This document shows, piece by piece, positions 58,606 to 64,000 of a stretch of DNA of 64,000 bases. The position numbers and the translations under genes are program-made. The notes under the pieces are model-generated. The model had not been told where the DNA came from. It made no database searches and was given only the letters and a program-made list of their open reading frames with translations. Within the stretch, counting starts at the first letter, position 1; every line of letters starts with the position of its first letter. Source of the DNA: Bosea sp. ANAM02 (GTDB taxonomy: Bacteria > Pseudomonadota > Alphaproteobacteria > Rhizobiales > Beijerinckiaceae); contig NZ_AP022848.1 in NCBI RefSeq assembly GCF_011764485.1, positions 3,252,001-3,316,000 of the forward strand, read 5' to 3'.

Positions 58606-59111
58606 CCTTTCGCTGCGAACAGCCCGGCGACGAGCGATGCCCGATGCGCGTGCAGCTCGCCGGCCTGCTTGAGCAGGTCGGCAATCTGGTCGTCGACCTT
58701 CGCGAGCTGCGCGCGCAGCGTGGCCGAACCATCGTCAGCGACCCCGGCGATGGCCGCCTTGATTTGCGCTTTCTTGTTGCTCGATCGGGTCGTCAGATGG
58801 TCATAACGGTTGTCGGCCATCAAATAGAGGTCGACGCGCCGGCAGAACTTCCGAATGTAGACCGTCAACCAGTCGTGCGACGTCTCAACAGCGATGTGGT
58901 TGGACATGCGGCCGAGATGGTTGGTGTTCAGATTCGAGGTCCCGGCGTAGATCACCACGTTCCGGTCGGTGTCGACGAACACCATGGTTTCGCCGTTCAT
59001 CTTGCGGTCCACGATTTCGTGCTCGATCCGGCCGTCGGTGACCATGAGCGTGCCGACATGCAGGTCCGTCGGCTTGGCTTCGAAACGCTGAAAGAGCTTG
59101 CCCGGTTCCAT
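58602..59111 (-). CDS. Unknown protein with C-terminal coiled coil
   Basis: 169 aa from ATG 59111 (GGAG upstream). Beta-rich first half (DLHVGTLMVTDGRIEHEIVD; ETMVFVDTDRNVVIYAGTSN). The middle is basic (WLTVYIRKFCRRVDLYLMAD). The C-terminal coiled coil is at residues 135-165 (LRAQLAKVDDQIADLLKQAG). Not recognised. It has its own promoter region with repeated TGATA motifs, so it is regulated separately from the TA pair. Confidence 0.6.
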   Translation of the reverse strand: MEPGKLFQRFEAKPTDLHVGTLMVTDGRIEHEIVDRKMNGETMVFVDTDRNVVIYAGTSNLNTNHLGRMSNHIAVETSHDWLTVYIRKFCRRVDLYLMADNRYDHLTTRSSNKKAQIKAAIAGVADDGSATLRAQLAKVDDQIADLLKQAGELHAHRASLVAGLFAAKG

Positions 59112-59172
59112 TTTCGTAACTCCATCCGGCCAGTGCGGGCGGTGCGCAAGCCGGTAATCCCCCCGGCCTGCA

Positions 59173-59235
59173 ATCCTGATATTAATTGATATCAGAAGAG
59201 TCAACTAGTTTTAGTATCAGCTAGCGCAATTAGTA
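59173..59235 (-). promoter_or_regulatory. Operator-rich promoter of the 169-aa gene
   Basis: CTGATAT-TAATTG-ATATCAG is a perfect-arm palindrome (about 59176-59195). GCTGATACTAA occurs twice on the minus strand further upstream. A TTGACT box lies between them, with a TATCAG-like -10 17 bp on. A repressor-controlled promoter is likely. Confidence 0.5.
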
Positions 59236-59430
59236 TCAGCGCCGCCGCCACTCGCCATTGCCGCCCTTGTAGAAGCCGCGCGCCCGGCTGGTGCTGGCCG
59301 GCCCCTTCGATCCATAGAGCTGCGTCATCAGTGCATTGAATTCGCGCTTCGATACCGGCTTGTCGCGGGAATCAGCGACGGCCGGAGCGGTCAGGAGCAG
59401 GATGGCGGCGAGCGCGAGTGCGTGTTTCAT
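59236..59430 (-). CDS. Small exported protein
   Basis: 64 aa from ATG 59430: a clear Sec signal (MKHALALAAILLLTAPAVA, cleavage before DSRDK). The short basic mature part ends RARGFYKGGNGEWRRR. No Cys lipobox. Function unknown; element-encoded exported proteins can alter phage adsorption or cell-envelope stress, which is speculation here. Lies 48 bp after the toxin gene on the same strand. Confidence 0.55.
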   Translation of the reverse strand: MKHALALAAILLLTAPAVADSRDKPVSKREFNALMTQLYGSKGPASTSRARGFYKGGNGEWRRR

Positions 59431-59478
59431 CCCGGAAGCGTCGCTCGATCCGGGCTTCCGTGGCAAGCTAACTACAGA

Positions 59479-59892
59479 CTATTCGTGAAAGCGGTGTTTC
59501 CGGTCGAGCCAAATCACGAAGAAACTCTCCCCGACGAAGGCGCCGTGAACGCGCTGCTTCTTTCCGACGTCGAGGCCATAAAGTGCGACGTCAGGGCTGA
59601 GCCCGGTCGGTAGTCTGTGCTTGCTCTTGCCCTGATGCCGGTGGCACGTCTTCGTCGTTGACGTAACCTGATCCGGCGTGCGCTCGGCCATCTTAATGAG
59701 CCACGACGAAAAGCCCTGAATTTCGTCCTTGGTCCAATCAGAAAGACACTCATATGTCTTCTGATAGTATTTCATAGAGATATTGACTTTTCCATCGCTC
59801 GCAGGGGCTAGGTTGCGAACGTCGATAACTCCGGCCGTGCCACCTTTAGGAAGGCTATCAATTGCGAAGTTGTTGTATTGCTTCTTTGCCAA
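59479..59892 (-). CDS. Putative toxin partner of the Panacea antitoxin
   Basis: 137 aa. Middle helix pair (DWTKDEIQGFSSWLIKMAER), basic His-rich segment (TKTCHRHQGKSKHRLP). The end VHGAFVGESFFVIWLDRKHR matches the final strands (x-G-x-x-x-G-x-x-F-x-x-x-W-x-D-x-x-H) of small toxins found beside DUF4065 antitoxins. AT-richer than its surroundings. Starts inside the antitoxin gene (35-bp overlap), the tight coupling expected of a toxin-antitoxin pair. Target unknown; a RelE/HigB-like fold is possible. Confidence 0.6.
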   Translation of the reverse strand: MAKKQYNNFAIDSLPKGGTAGVIDVRNLAPASDGKVNISMKYYQKTYECLSDWTKDEIQGFSSWLIKMAERTPDQVTSTTKTCHRHQGKSKHRLPTGLSPDVALYGLDVGKKQRVHGAFVGESFFVIWLDRKHRFHE

Positions 59893-60349
59893 GGCGGGCC
59901 GCGTAAAAGTTGCGCATCAAGAGCTTGTCTATCGGCTGAGTGCAGCGCGCTTCCGGCGGCAGGTTGCCGCGCGCCATGTGCCACGGCGCTTCCTCGTGCG
60001 TCATCTGCTCAAGCCGCTTGGCCGTGTATTGGCCGTACTCGTTTTGAATCGCCTTGAGGAATGGAAGCAGCGCGTCCGGCAGCGCGACGGCGCGCTCTGG
60101 CGGCAGAGGTTCGAAACCCTTCCCTCGGTATTTCTGATAGACGGACGCCGACACCGGGCCGTGCGCCCATGCCTGCATGTGCTCATTGATGAGCGCGCGA
60201 TCGAAATTGGCCAGAAACCAAGCGTCGGCATAATAGACGAGCTTCTGGACCTTCAGGTGAGTAATGACCTCACCAGCGCTGCGATCCGCTGCATTGACGA
60301 ACCACGTCGCAACAGCGGTCGGCGAAACGTATGTGCCGTTATCTAGCAT
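59858..60349 (-). CDS. Panacea-domain (DUF4065, SocA-like) antitoxin
   Basis: 163 aa from ATG 60349 (GAGAGGGA upstream). The PAD1/DUF4065 signature is clear: VSPTAVATWFVNAADRSAGE, LKVQKLVYYADAWFLANF, AWAHGPVSASVYQKYRGKGF. Panacea-domain proteins neutralise many unrelated toxins encoded next to them (PanAT systems). The frame extends upstream to 60472 but without a start signal. It is the first gene of a leftward pair and is preceded by a palindrome at 60425-60438. Confidence 0.8.
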   Translation of the reverse strand: MLDNGTYVSPTAVATWFVNAADRSAGEVITHLKVQKLVYYADAWFLANFDRALINEHMQAWAHGPVSASVYQKYRGKGFEPLPPERAVALPDALLPFLKAIQNEYGQYTAKRLEQMTHEEAPWHMARGNLPPEARCTQPIDKLLMRNFYAARLGKEAIQQLRN

Positions 60350-60424
60350 TCCCTCTCGGCCTTCGCTTAGCGGGCCGCTCCCTTGCAGACACCCTTCGGC
60401 GATTCTGCACGCTATTGTCCAATC

Positions 60425-60438
60425 ACGTTTGTTAACGT
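60425..60438. promoter_or_regulatory. Palindrome upstream of the toxin-antitoxin pair
   Basis: ACGTT-TGTT-AACGT, 75 bp before the antitoxin ATG; likely operator for autoregulation. Confidence 0.4.
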
Positions 60439-60458
60439 TCGGTTCCGCACCGTCAGCG

Positions 60459-60839
60459 CTATTCCTCGCCAACCCGTCGGCGGCGCTCGGCCGGCGCCGG
60501 GTCAGTCGGGTACATGTTGGCCTTGCCGCCCGCGATCAAGGTCAGCCCTCGCATCGAAGGCGGCAGATCGGGCGGCGGGTTGCTTTTCAAGTCCGGGCAA
60601 TAGCCGCCGCACGCGAACTGTGCGTCAGCCACCGGCCGGCCGCCCTTCGATCGCGGCCGGCTTGGACACGTCGCTTGGAAACGGCTGATCAGCATTCCAA
60701 TCGTCTCGGCCGCGCCGAATTTCTCGGCCAGCTTGGCAAGGCGCGCATCGCCGTAGCGCCGGCACTTCTGACAGCGGAAGCGCAGCACGACCCACGGATA
60801 GAATTCCAGCGACGTGTGCGGGCCGGGCGGCTCATTCAC
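60459..60839 (-). CDS. Zinc-knuckle-like phage protein
   Basis: 126 aa from GTG 60839, whose start overlaps the previous stop (GTGA). A CQKCRRYGD knuckle lies near residue 25 and further Cys at CP and CGGYCPDL (residues 50-85), so a metal-binding fold is likely. Similar Cys patterns occur in unknown proteins of rhizobial prophages. Second gene of the LexA-box operon. No function assigned. Confidence 0.6.
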   Translation of the reverse strand: MNEPPGPHTSLEFYPWVVLRFRCQKCRRYGDARLAKLAEKFGAAETIGMLISRFQATCPSRPRSKGGRPVADAQFACGGYCPDLKSNPPPDLPPSMRGLTLIAGGKANMYPTDPAPAERRRRVGEE

Positions 60840-61090
60840 GATTCCTGCTCGCGCTCCGGCCGGGCGCCTTCCGAGAACAGACCGCGCAGGAAGCCGCGCG
60901 AGCATGACCGATCGGCGTCGAGCGCCAACCGCCCGCTCTCGGCCAGCAACAGCAGGTAGCTCCGTGCCAGCGCCCGAAACGCCGCCCGCTCGAATCCCTC
61001 GTGCTCTTCGATCAGGTCGGCGACGAGAGACGTGATTTCGGCGTCAATCGACGCATCCTCGACCTGCTGGTCGGCTGGCTGTGCTGACAT
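60836..61090 (-). CDS. Small helical protein, first gene of LexA-box operon
   Basis: 84 aa, acidic helical first half (DASIDAEITSLVADLIEEHE) and a second helix (RAAFRALARSYLLLLAESGR). ATG 61090 is 22 bp downstream of a LexA-type box, so transcription probably rises on DNA damage. Translationally coupled to the zinc-knuckle gene. Could trigger induction of the element; no family recognised. Confidence 0.55.
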   Translation of the reverse strand: MSAQPADQQVEDASIDAEITSLVADLIEEHEGFERAAFRALARSYLLLLAESGRLALDADRSCSRGFLRGLFSEGARPEREQES

Positions 61091-61112
61091 TTTCGCGCCC
61101 TCGGATTATGAG

Positions 61113-61127
61113 AACAGAAAGAGAACA
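61113..61127. promoter_or_regulatory. LexA (SOS) box
   Basis: GAAC-AGAAAGA-GAAC, reading GTTC-N7-GTTC on the minus strand. It matches the direct-repeat LexA box known from Rhizobium and Rhodobacter. Located between the leftward operon (start 61090) and the rightward gene (start 61151), so it could control both. Confidence 0.7.
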
Positions 61128-61150
61128 TAGACAGCAGAGAGTCAACCCGG

Positions 61151-61396
61151 ATGAAATTCCCGCTGCGGGTCAGACGAGGCGCGCAATGCTACCGGATCGA
61201 AGATGCGTGGGGCCGTAGCGTCGTCCTGCACTTCGAAAGCGATCCTGCCCGCGCCGAGGCCATGGGCCGCTGGACCGAGCAGGAGGCGCGGGAGTTGGCC
61301 ACCTACACCGCCCGGATGCTGACCAATGCGCGGGCCGAACAGCTCTATCTATGGAACCTCACGGACCCGGCTTCGAAAGGTTACCGGCGGCGCTAG
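61151..61396 (+). CDS. Unknown small protein near right end of the element
   Basis: 81 aa: FPLRVRRGAQCYRIEDAWGR, VVLHFESDPARAEAMGRWTE, then LYLWNLTDPASKGYRRR. The beta-then-helix layout is seen in small unknown phage proteins. ATG 61151 is 23 bp from the LexA box in the divergent direction, so it may also be damage-induced. No family recognised. Confidence 0.55.
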   Translation: MKFPLRVRRGAQCYRIEDAWGRSVVLHFESDPARAEAMGRWTEQEARELATYTARMLTNARAEQLYLWNLTDPASKGYRRR

Positions 61397-61544
61397 ACGA
61401 TTCGCGGCGGTCCGGTTGCGTCGCTGTGCACCCCGCCCATTGCCAGCAGCGCGGCGCCAGCTCCAAATGCGGAGTGAGAAACCGCTCGCTAAAAAGGCGT
61501 TCTTTACGAATAGCAGATGATTTTCCATCAAGAAAGCTAAGCCA

Positions 61545-62507
61545 TTGAATTCAAATGCACAAAAACCGCTAGCATGGGACGATTTCCGCCTGATCAAGGC
61601 GATCGCCGACAAGCGGGCGCTGCCGGCCGCCGCGGCAGCGCTCGGCGTCAATCACTCGACGGTGTTCCGCCGCCTCGGCCAGATCGAGGAGGCGCTCGGC
61701 ACCCGCCTGTTCGAGCGCCATCGCAGCGGCTATGTCGCGACGCCGGCCGGCGAGGAGATGATCCAGCTCGCCGCCCGCGTCGACGACGACATCACCGCCT
61801 TCGCCCGCAAGCTAGCCGGACAGGAGATCAAGCCGGCCGGCGAATTGCGCGTCGCCACCAATGACTCACTGCTGGTCGACCTGCTGACGCCGCTCTTCGC
61901 GCGCTTCCTCGGGCAATGCCCGGATATCCGGCTCGATATCCTGATCGGCAACCAGGCTGCCAATCTCTCCAAGCGCGACGCCGATGTCGCGATCCGCGCC
62001 ACCGACAATCCTCCGGAGACGCTGATCGGCCGCAAGCCGGCCCGTATCGCCTGGGCGCTCTACGGCCGGGCCGCCGATTTTCCCGATGCGGAGCCGCCCC
62101 TCCGCGAGAGCCTGTGGGAGCGTAGCTGGGTTTCGCTCGGCGATCAGTTCACCATGCTGAGCGCGGTGCGCTATCTCGCCCGCCATGTCGCGCCGGAGCG
62201 GGTCGTCTACAGGCTCAATACCGTTCTCGGCCTCGCTGAAGCCGTCGAGGCCGGGATCGGCGTCGGCTTCCTGCCCTGCTTCATCGGCGACACGCGCCCT
62301 GCCCTCAGGCGGTTGGGCGAGCCCGATCCGGATCTTGCCGCAGATCTCTGGCTCCTCACCCATCCGGACATGCGGCATACGCCCCGGGTCAGGCTCTTCC
62401 TCAATTTCCTCGCCGCCGAGCTTGGGCGGCTGAAGCCGCTGGTCGAGGGTGATCGTCCGATCGGACGCAACAGCGCGACCGACGCCTCGGCGGCCGAGAC
62501 CGCCTGA
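61545..62507 (+). CDS. LysR-family regulator, 5' end rebuilt by the element
   Basis: 320 aa. HTH at residues 12-70 (LPAAAAALGVNHSTVFRRLG), then the LysR effector domain (LRVATNDSLLVDLLTPLFAR; AVEAGIGVGFLPCFIGD). The gene starts at TTG 61545 inside element DNA (MNSNAQKPLA) and enters host sequence at attR. The original host start survives at 44229 (MNQAAKPLA). It probably controlled the DoxX and ring-cleaving dioxygenase genes, from which it is now 17 kb away, and its promoter now comes from the element. Confidence 0.88.
   Translation: MNSNAQKPLAWDDFRLIKAIADKRALPAAAAALGVNHSTVFRRLGQIEEALGTRLFERHRSGYVATPAGEEMIQLAARVDDDITAFARKLAGQEIKPAGELRVATNDSLLVDLLTPLFARFLGQCPDIRLDILIGNQAANLSKRDADVAIRATDNPPETLIGRKPARIAWALYGRAADFPDAEPPLRESLWERSWVSLGDQFTMLSAVRYLARHVAPERVVYRLNTVLGLAEAVEAGIGVGFLPCFIGDTRPALRRLGEPDPDLAADLWLLTHPDMRHTPRVRLFLNFLAAELGRLKPLVEGDRPIGRNSATDASAAETA
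61575..61598 (+). repeat. attR core
   Basis: 24-bp copy identical to 44256-44279, in frame with the LysR gene (WDDFRLIK). Confidence 0.9.
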
Positions 62508-62571
62508 CCGGCTATTCTCCTCTCTCCGTCAAGTGAATGACGGGGCGCAGCCTCCACAATGCTAGCTCTGC

Positions 62572-63702
62572 ATGGAGGCGGCAGCCCGATCAGGCGCCGC
62601 CGCAGTCGTGGCGCCTGCGGCCACCGCGCGATTGCTTGGGCTTGAGGCCGCGACGGGGCTGAACATGCCGGGACCTGCCAAGAAATCCGTCTCGAAGGGA
62701 TCGCGCTGCAACAACACCGCCGCGATCCAGAACGCCATCAACATCATGAACGGCGGCAAGAACAACCTGAAGGTCGACGGCATCTTCGGCGACAATACCG
62801 AAAGCGCGGTCAAGACTTTCCAGCGCGCCTGCGGGCTGAACGACGACGGCAGCGTCGGCAACCTTACTGGCGGCCGCCTTTTCGAGGTCGTCAAGGTCAC
62901 GCAGATTCTGACGCTCGACCTGCCGGCCGACGCCTTCGCCTTCACCGGCAAGGCGTTGCCGCTGCCGCCGCTGCTCGACACCGCCGGAAAACTGCTGACG
63001 CGGCGCAACGAGATCCAGACATGGACGGCCCTGCCTCGCCTGGAGAAAACCGGAATCGATGTCCCGAAACTGGAATTGCGTCATATCGGCCTGAAAACAG
63101 CGACGATGATGGCCCATGGCGTCGTTCCCAAGGCCCTCAAAAAGCCGCTGGCGCTGCTGGAAAAACTGCCTCTCGACGGAACGATGCCTCAATCGGTGCA
63201 GATCATCGGCACGACCAAGGACCTGCGCAAGCTCACGCTGACCTACAGCATCAACAAGATCGTGCAGCCGCGCGCCCCGAAGTTCTTCAGCCCCTATTTC
63301 AAGATGGAGGGCGATCTCGACTTCGACCAGCAGAACCTGAAACTGACCGGAACCTGGAAAACGAGAGTGGAAATCGCCTCGCCTACGCTGGTGATCGCAG
63401 ACTGGCTCGAAGCGGGGATCAACGCCAATCTCTGGGCGAGCGCCAATGGCGCGGTCGGCATGGGGGGCGCAGCCGGCGAAGTCTCCGCCGGTGCGACTGT
63501 CGAGGGTAAGGCCGTGATCCACGTGCTCAAGACAGAGACGCCGATCGGCCCGTTCAAGCGTACGCAGATCGATCTGTTCGGCGGCTTCAATCTCGGCCTG
63601 TCCGCGCATGCCTCGATCAATCAGGACGGTGCGACCTTCAACATCATCCCGCCCAAGCTCAGCCCGACGCTCGGCGTCAGCCTGGTCCTGGCAAGCTTCT
63701 AG
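62572..63702 (+). CDS. Peptidoglycan-binding-domain protein with beta-rich C-terminus
   Basis: 376 aa. Residues 45-100 form a PG_binding_1 domain (AAIQNAINIMNGGKNNLKVD; GIFGDNTESAVKTFQRACGL). The remaining 270 residues are mostly beta and unrecognised (FKMEGDLDFDQQNLKLTGTW; SAGATVEGKAVIHVLKTETP). No clear signal peptide, which is odd for a wall-binding protein; the first 30 residues are Ala-rich but end in a charged stretch. This could be a phage-tail or contractile-injection-type spike partner or a secreted effector. ATG 62572 is the only reasonable start. Confidence 0.6.
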   Translation: MEAAARSGAAAVVAPAATARLLGLEAATGLNMPGPAKKSVSKGSRCNNTAAIQNAINIMNGGKNNLKVDGIFGDNTESAVKTFQRACGLNDDGSVGNLTGGRLFEVVKVTQILTLDLPADAFAFTGKALPLPPLLDTAGKLLTRRNEIQTWTALPRLEKTGIDVPKLELRHIGLKTATMMAHGVVPKALKKPLALLEKLPLDGTMPQSVQIIGTTKDLRKLTLTYSINKIVQPRAPKFFSPYFKMEGDLDFDQQNLKLTGTWKTRVEIASPTLVIADWLEAGINANLWASANGAVGMGGAAGEVSAGATVEGKAVIHVLKTETPIGPFKRTQIDLFGGFNLGLSAHASINQDGATFNIIPPKLSPTLGVSLVLASF

Positions 63703-63706
63703 AGCC

Positions 63707-63747
63707 GGATCCGATCAGGTTGAAGCAACCTGATCGGTGAATCCGTG
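63707..63747. repeat. Palindromic intergenic element
   Basis: GGATCCGATCAGGTTG-AAG-CAACCTGATCGG...ATCC: nearly perfect 12-bp stem with extended arms, directly after the stop of the 376-aa gene. No T run follows; resembles dispersed rhizobial repeats rather than a terminator. Confidence 0.5.
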
Positions 63748-63905
63748 TCTAACTTATTGATAGAGAACGCCGCGGCCTATCGGGCGCGATCAGACGATCC
63801 GTCTTGGCCGGCGCTGCATCGGGCTTGTCCGGCAAGCGACATCGGACGGCCCGGAAAGCGGGCGCGCGATTGCGGCCTTGCCGTCGGACGGGCTACGATC
63901 TCTCC

Positions 63906-64000
63906 ATGGAGATCGTCATTCCCCTGATCATCGGGCTCAGCCTGATCTGGCTCATCGGCCGCGGCGTGCCCTGGAACGCCAAGCTCATGACCATCGTGGT
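63906..64000 (+). CDS. 5' end of a membrane protein gene (partial)
   Basis: ATG 63906 begins MEIVIPLIIGLSLIWLIGRG and continues VPWNAKLMTIVV to the window edge. The first 18 residues form a membrane helix or uncleaved signal. Too little is present for identification. Confidence 0.4.
   Translation, partial: MEIVIPLIIGLSLIWLIGRGVPWNAKLMTIV

Larger units (their letters stand above)
44256..61598 (+). mobile_element. 17.3-kb integrated satellite- or prophage-like element
   Basis: Bounded by 24-bp perfect direct repeats (44256-44279, 61575-61598; TGGGACGATTTCCGCCTGAT then CAAG). Inserted in the 5' coding end of a LysR-type regulator. Contents left to right: tyrosine integrase, HTH protein, ProQ/FinO protein, primase-helicase, iteron-bearing gene-free kilobase, small phage genes including prohead protease, tape-measure-like protein and tail chaperone, then leftward genes with a PanAT-like toxin-antitoxin pair and a LexA-box operon. 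No large terminase, portal, major capsid, tail tube or lysis gene is recognisable. Confidence 0.88.

Noticed and set aside
44256..61598. CRISPR array or anti-phage island interpretation of the element
   Set aside because: No spacer-repeat array and no nuclease or sensor genes apart from the toxin-antitoxin pair; gene content is phage/satellite type.

Overview
The window is GC-rich chromosomal DNA from an alphaproteobacterium of the order Hyphomicrobiales (Rhizobiales). This rests on heme A synthase (ctaA) divergent from a DUF2842 gene, rplM-rpsI of alphaproteobacterial type, a GAAC-N7-GAAC LexA box, many intergenic palindromic mosaic repeats, and a succinoglycan/xanthan-style polysaccharide locus. 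A Bosea-like host is my guess; nothing in the window proves the genus.

Layout. 1-4142: end of a surface-glycan locus (sugar C-methyltransferase, RmlC-type epimerase, double-domain GT2 glycosyltransferase). 4218-12672: a regulated catabolic locus. A GntR regulator and an SDR dehydrogenase run leftwards. A branched-chain-amino-acid-type ABC importer (Tat-exported binding protein, LivH, and one fused LivM-LivG-LivF polypeptide), a 3-hydroxyacyl-CoA-dehydrogenase-like enzyme and a BKACE/DUF849 cleavage enzyme run rightwards. A perfect palindrome lies between the two arms. 13137-30569: housekeeping and mixed metabolism, including a FadL porin, an FAH-family enzyme, a LuxR-type regulator, argC, an agmatinase-family enzyme, rpsI-rplM, a PaaI thioesterase, an ECHDC3-like enoyl-CoA hydratase, O-acetylhomoserine sulfhydrylase, ctaA, a polysaccharide deacetylase and an acetyltransferase. 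30886-40279: exopolysaccharide assembly (Wzz/GumC-like protein with a degenerate kinase domain, Wza-like lipoprotein, GT4, WcaJ/ExoY-like priming transferase, Wzy/ExoQ-like protein, methyltransferase), with a paired SMR transporter inside. 40482: tRNA-Pro(GGG). 41891-44181: a quinone-stress-type cluster resembling Bacillus mhqD/mhqO/mhqP.

The most unusual part is a 17.3-kb integrated element bounded by 24-bp identical sites (44256-44279 and 61575-61598). It is inserted in the 5' end of the LysR-type regulator gene that originally followed the DoxX gene. Its right end carries a replacement start and the codons for K-P-L-A, each differing from the displaced host codons only at the wobble base, so the regulator reading frame is rebuilt. 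The element encodes a tyrosine recombinase, an excisionase-like HTH protein, a ProQ/FinO-domain protein and an 852-aa primase/polymerase-VirE helicase. It then has a gene-free kilobase with about ten iteron-like TGGAACCGATG repeats, and a block of small phage-type genes: an HK97-type prohead protease, a tape-measure-like protein and a tail assembly chaperone with an in-frame T TTT TTG slip site and a long -1 frame extension. It also carries a Panacea-antitoxin (PanAT-like) toxin-antitoxin pair and a leftward operon under an alphaproteobacterial LexA box. I find no large terminase, portal, major capsid, tail tube or lysis gene. This suggests a P4/PICI-like satellite or a decayed prophage with a P4-like replicon.

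Within the element, four GCAAGCGC-core sites sit 11-37 bp upstream of candidate -35 boxes of three promoters. Related 17-bp sites flank the integrase gene on both sides. Together these look like a dedicated regulatory and recombination network.
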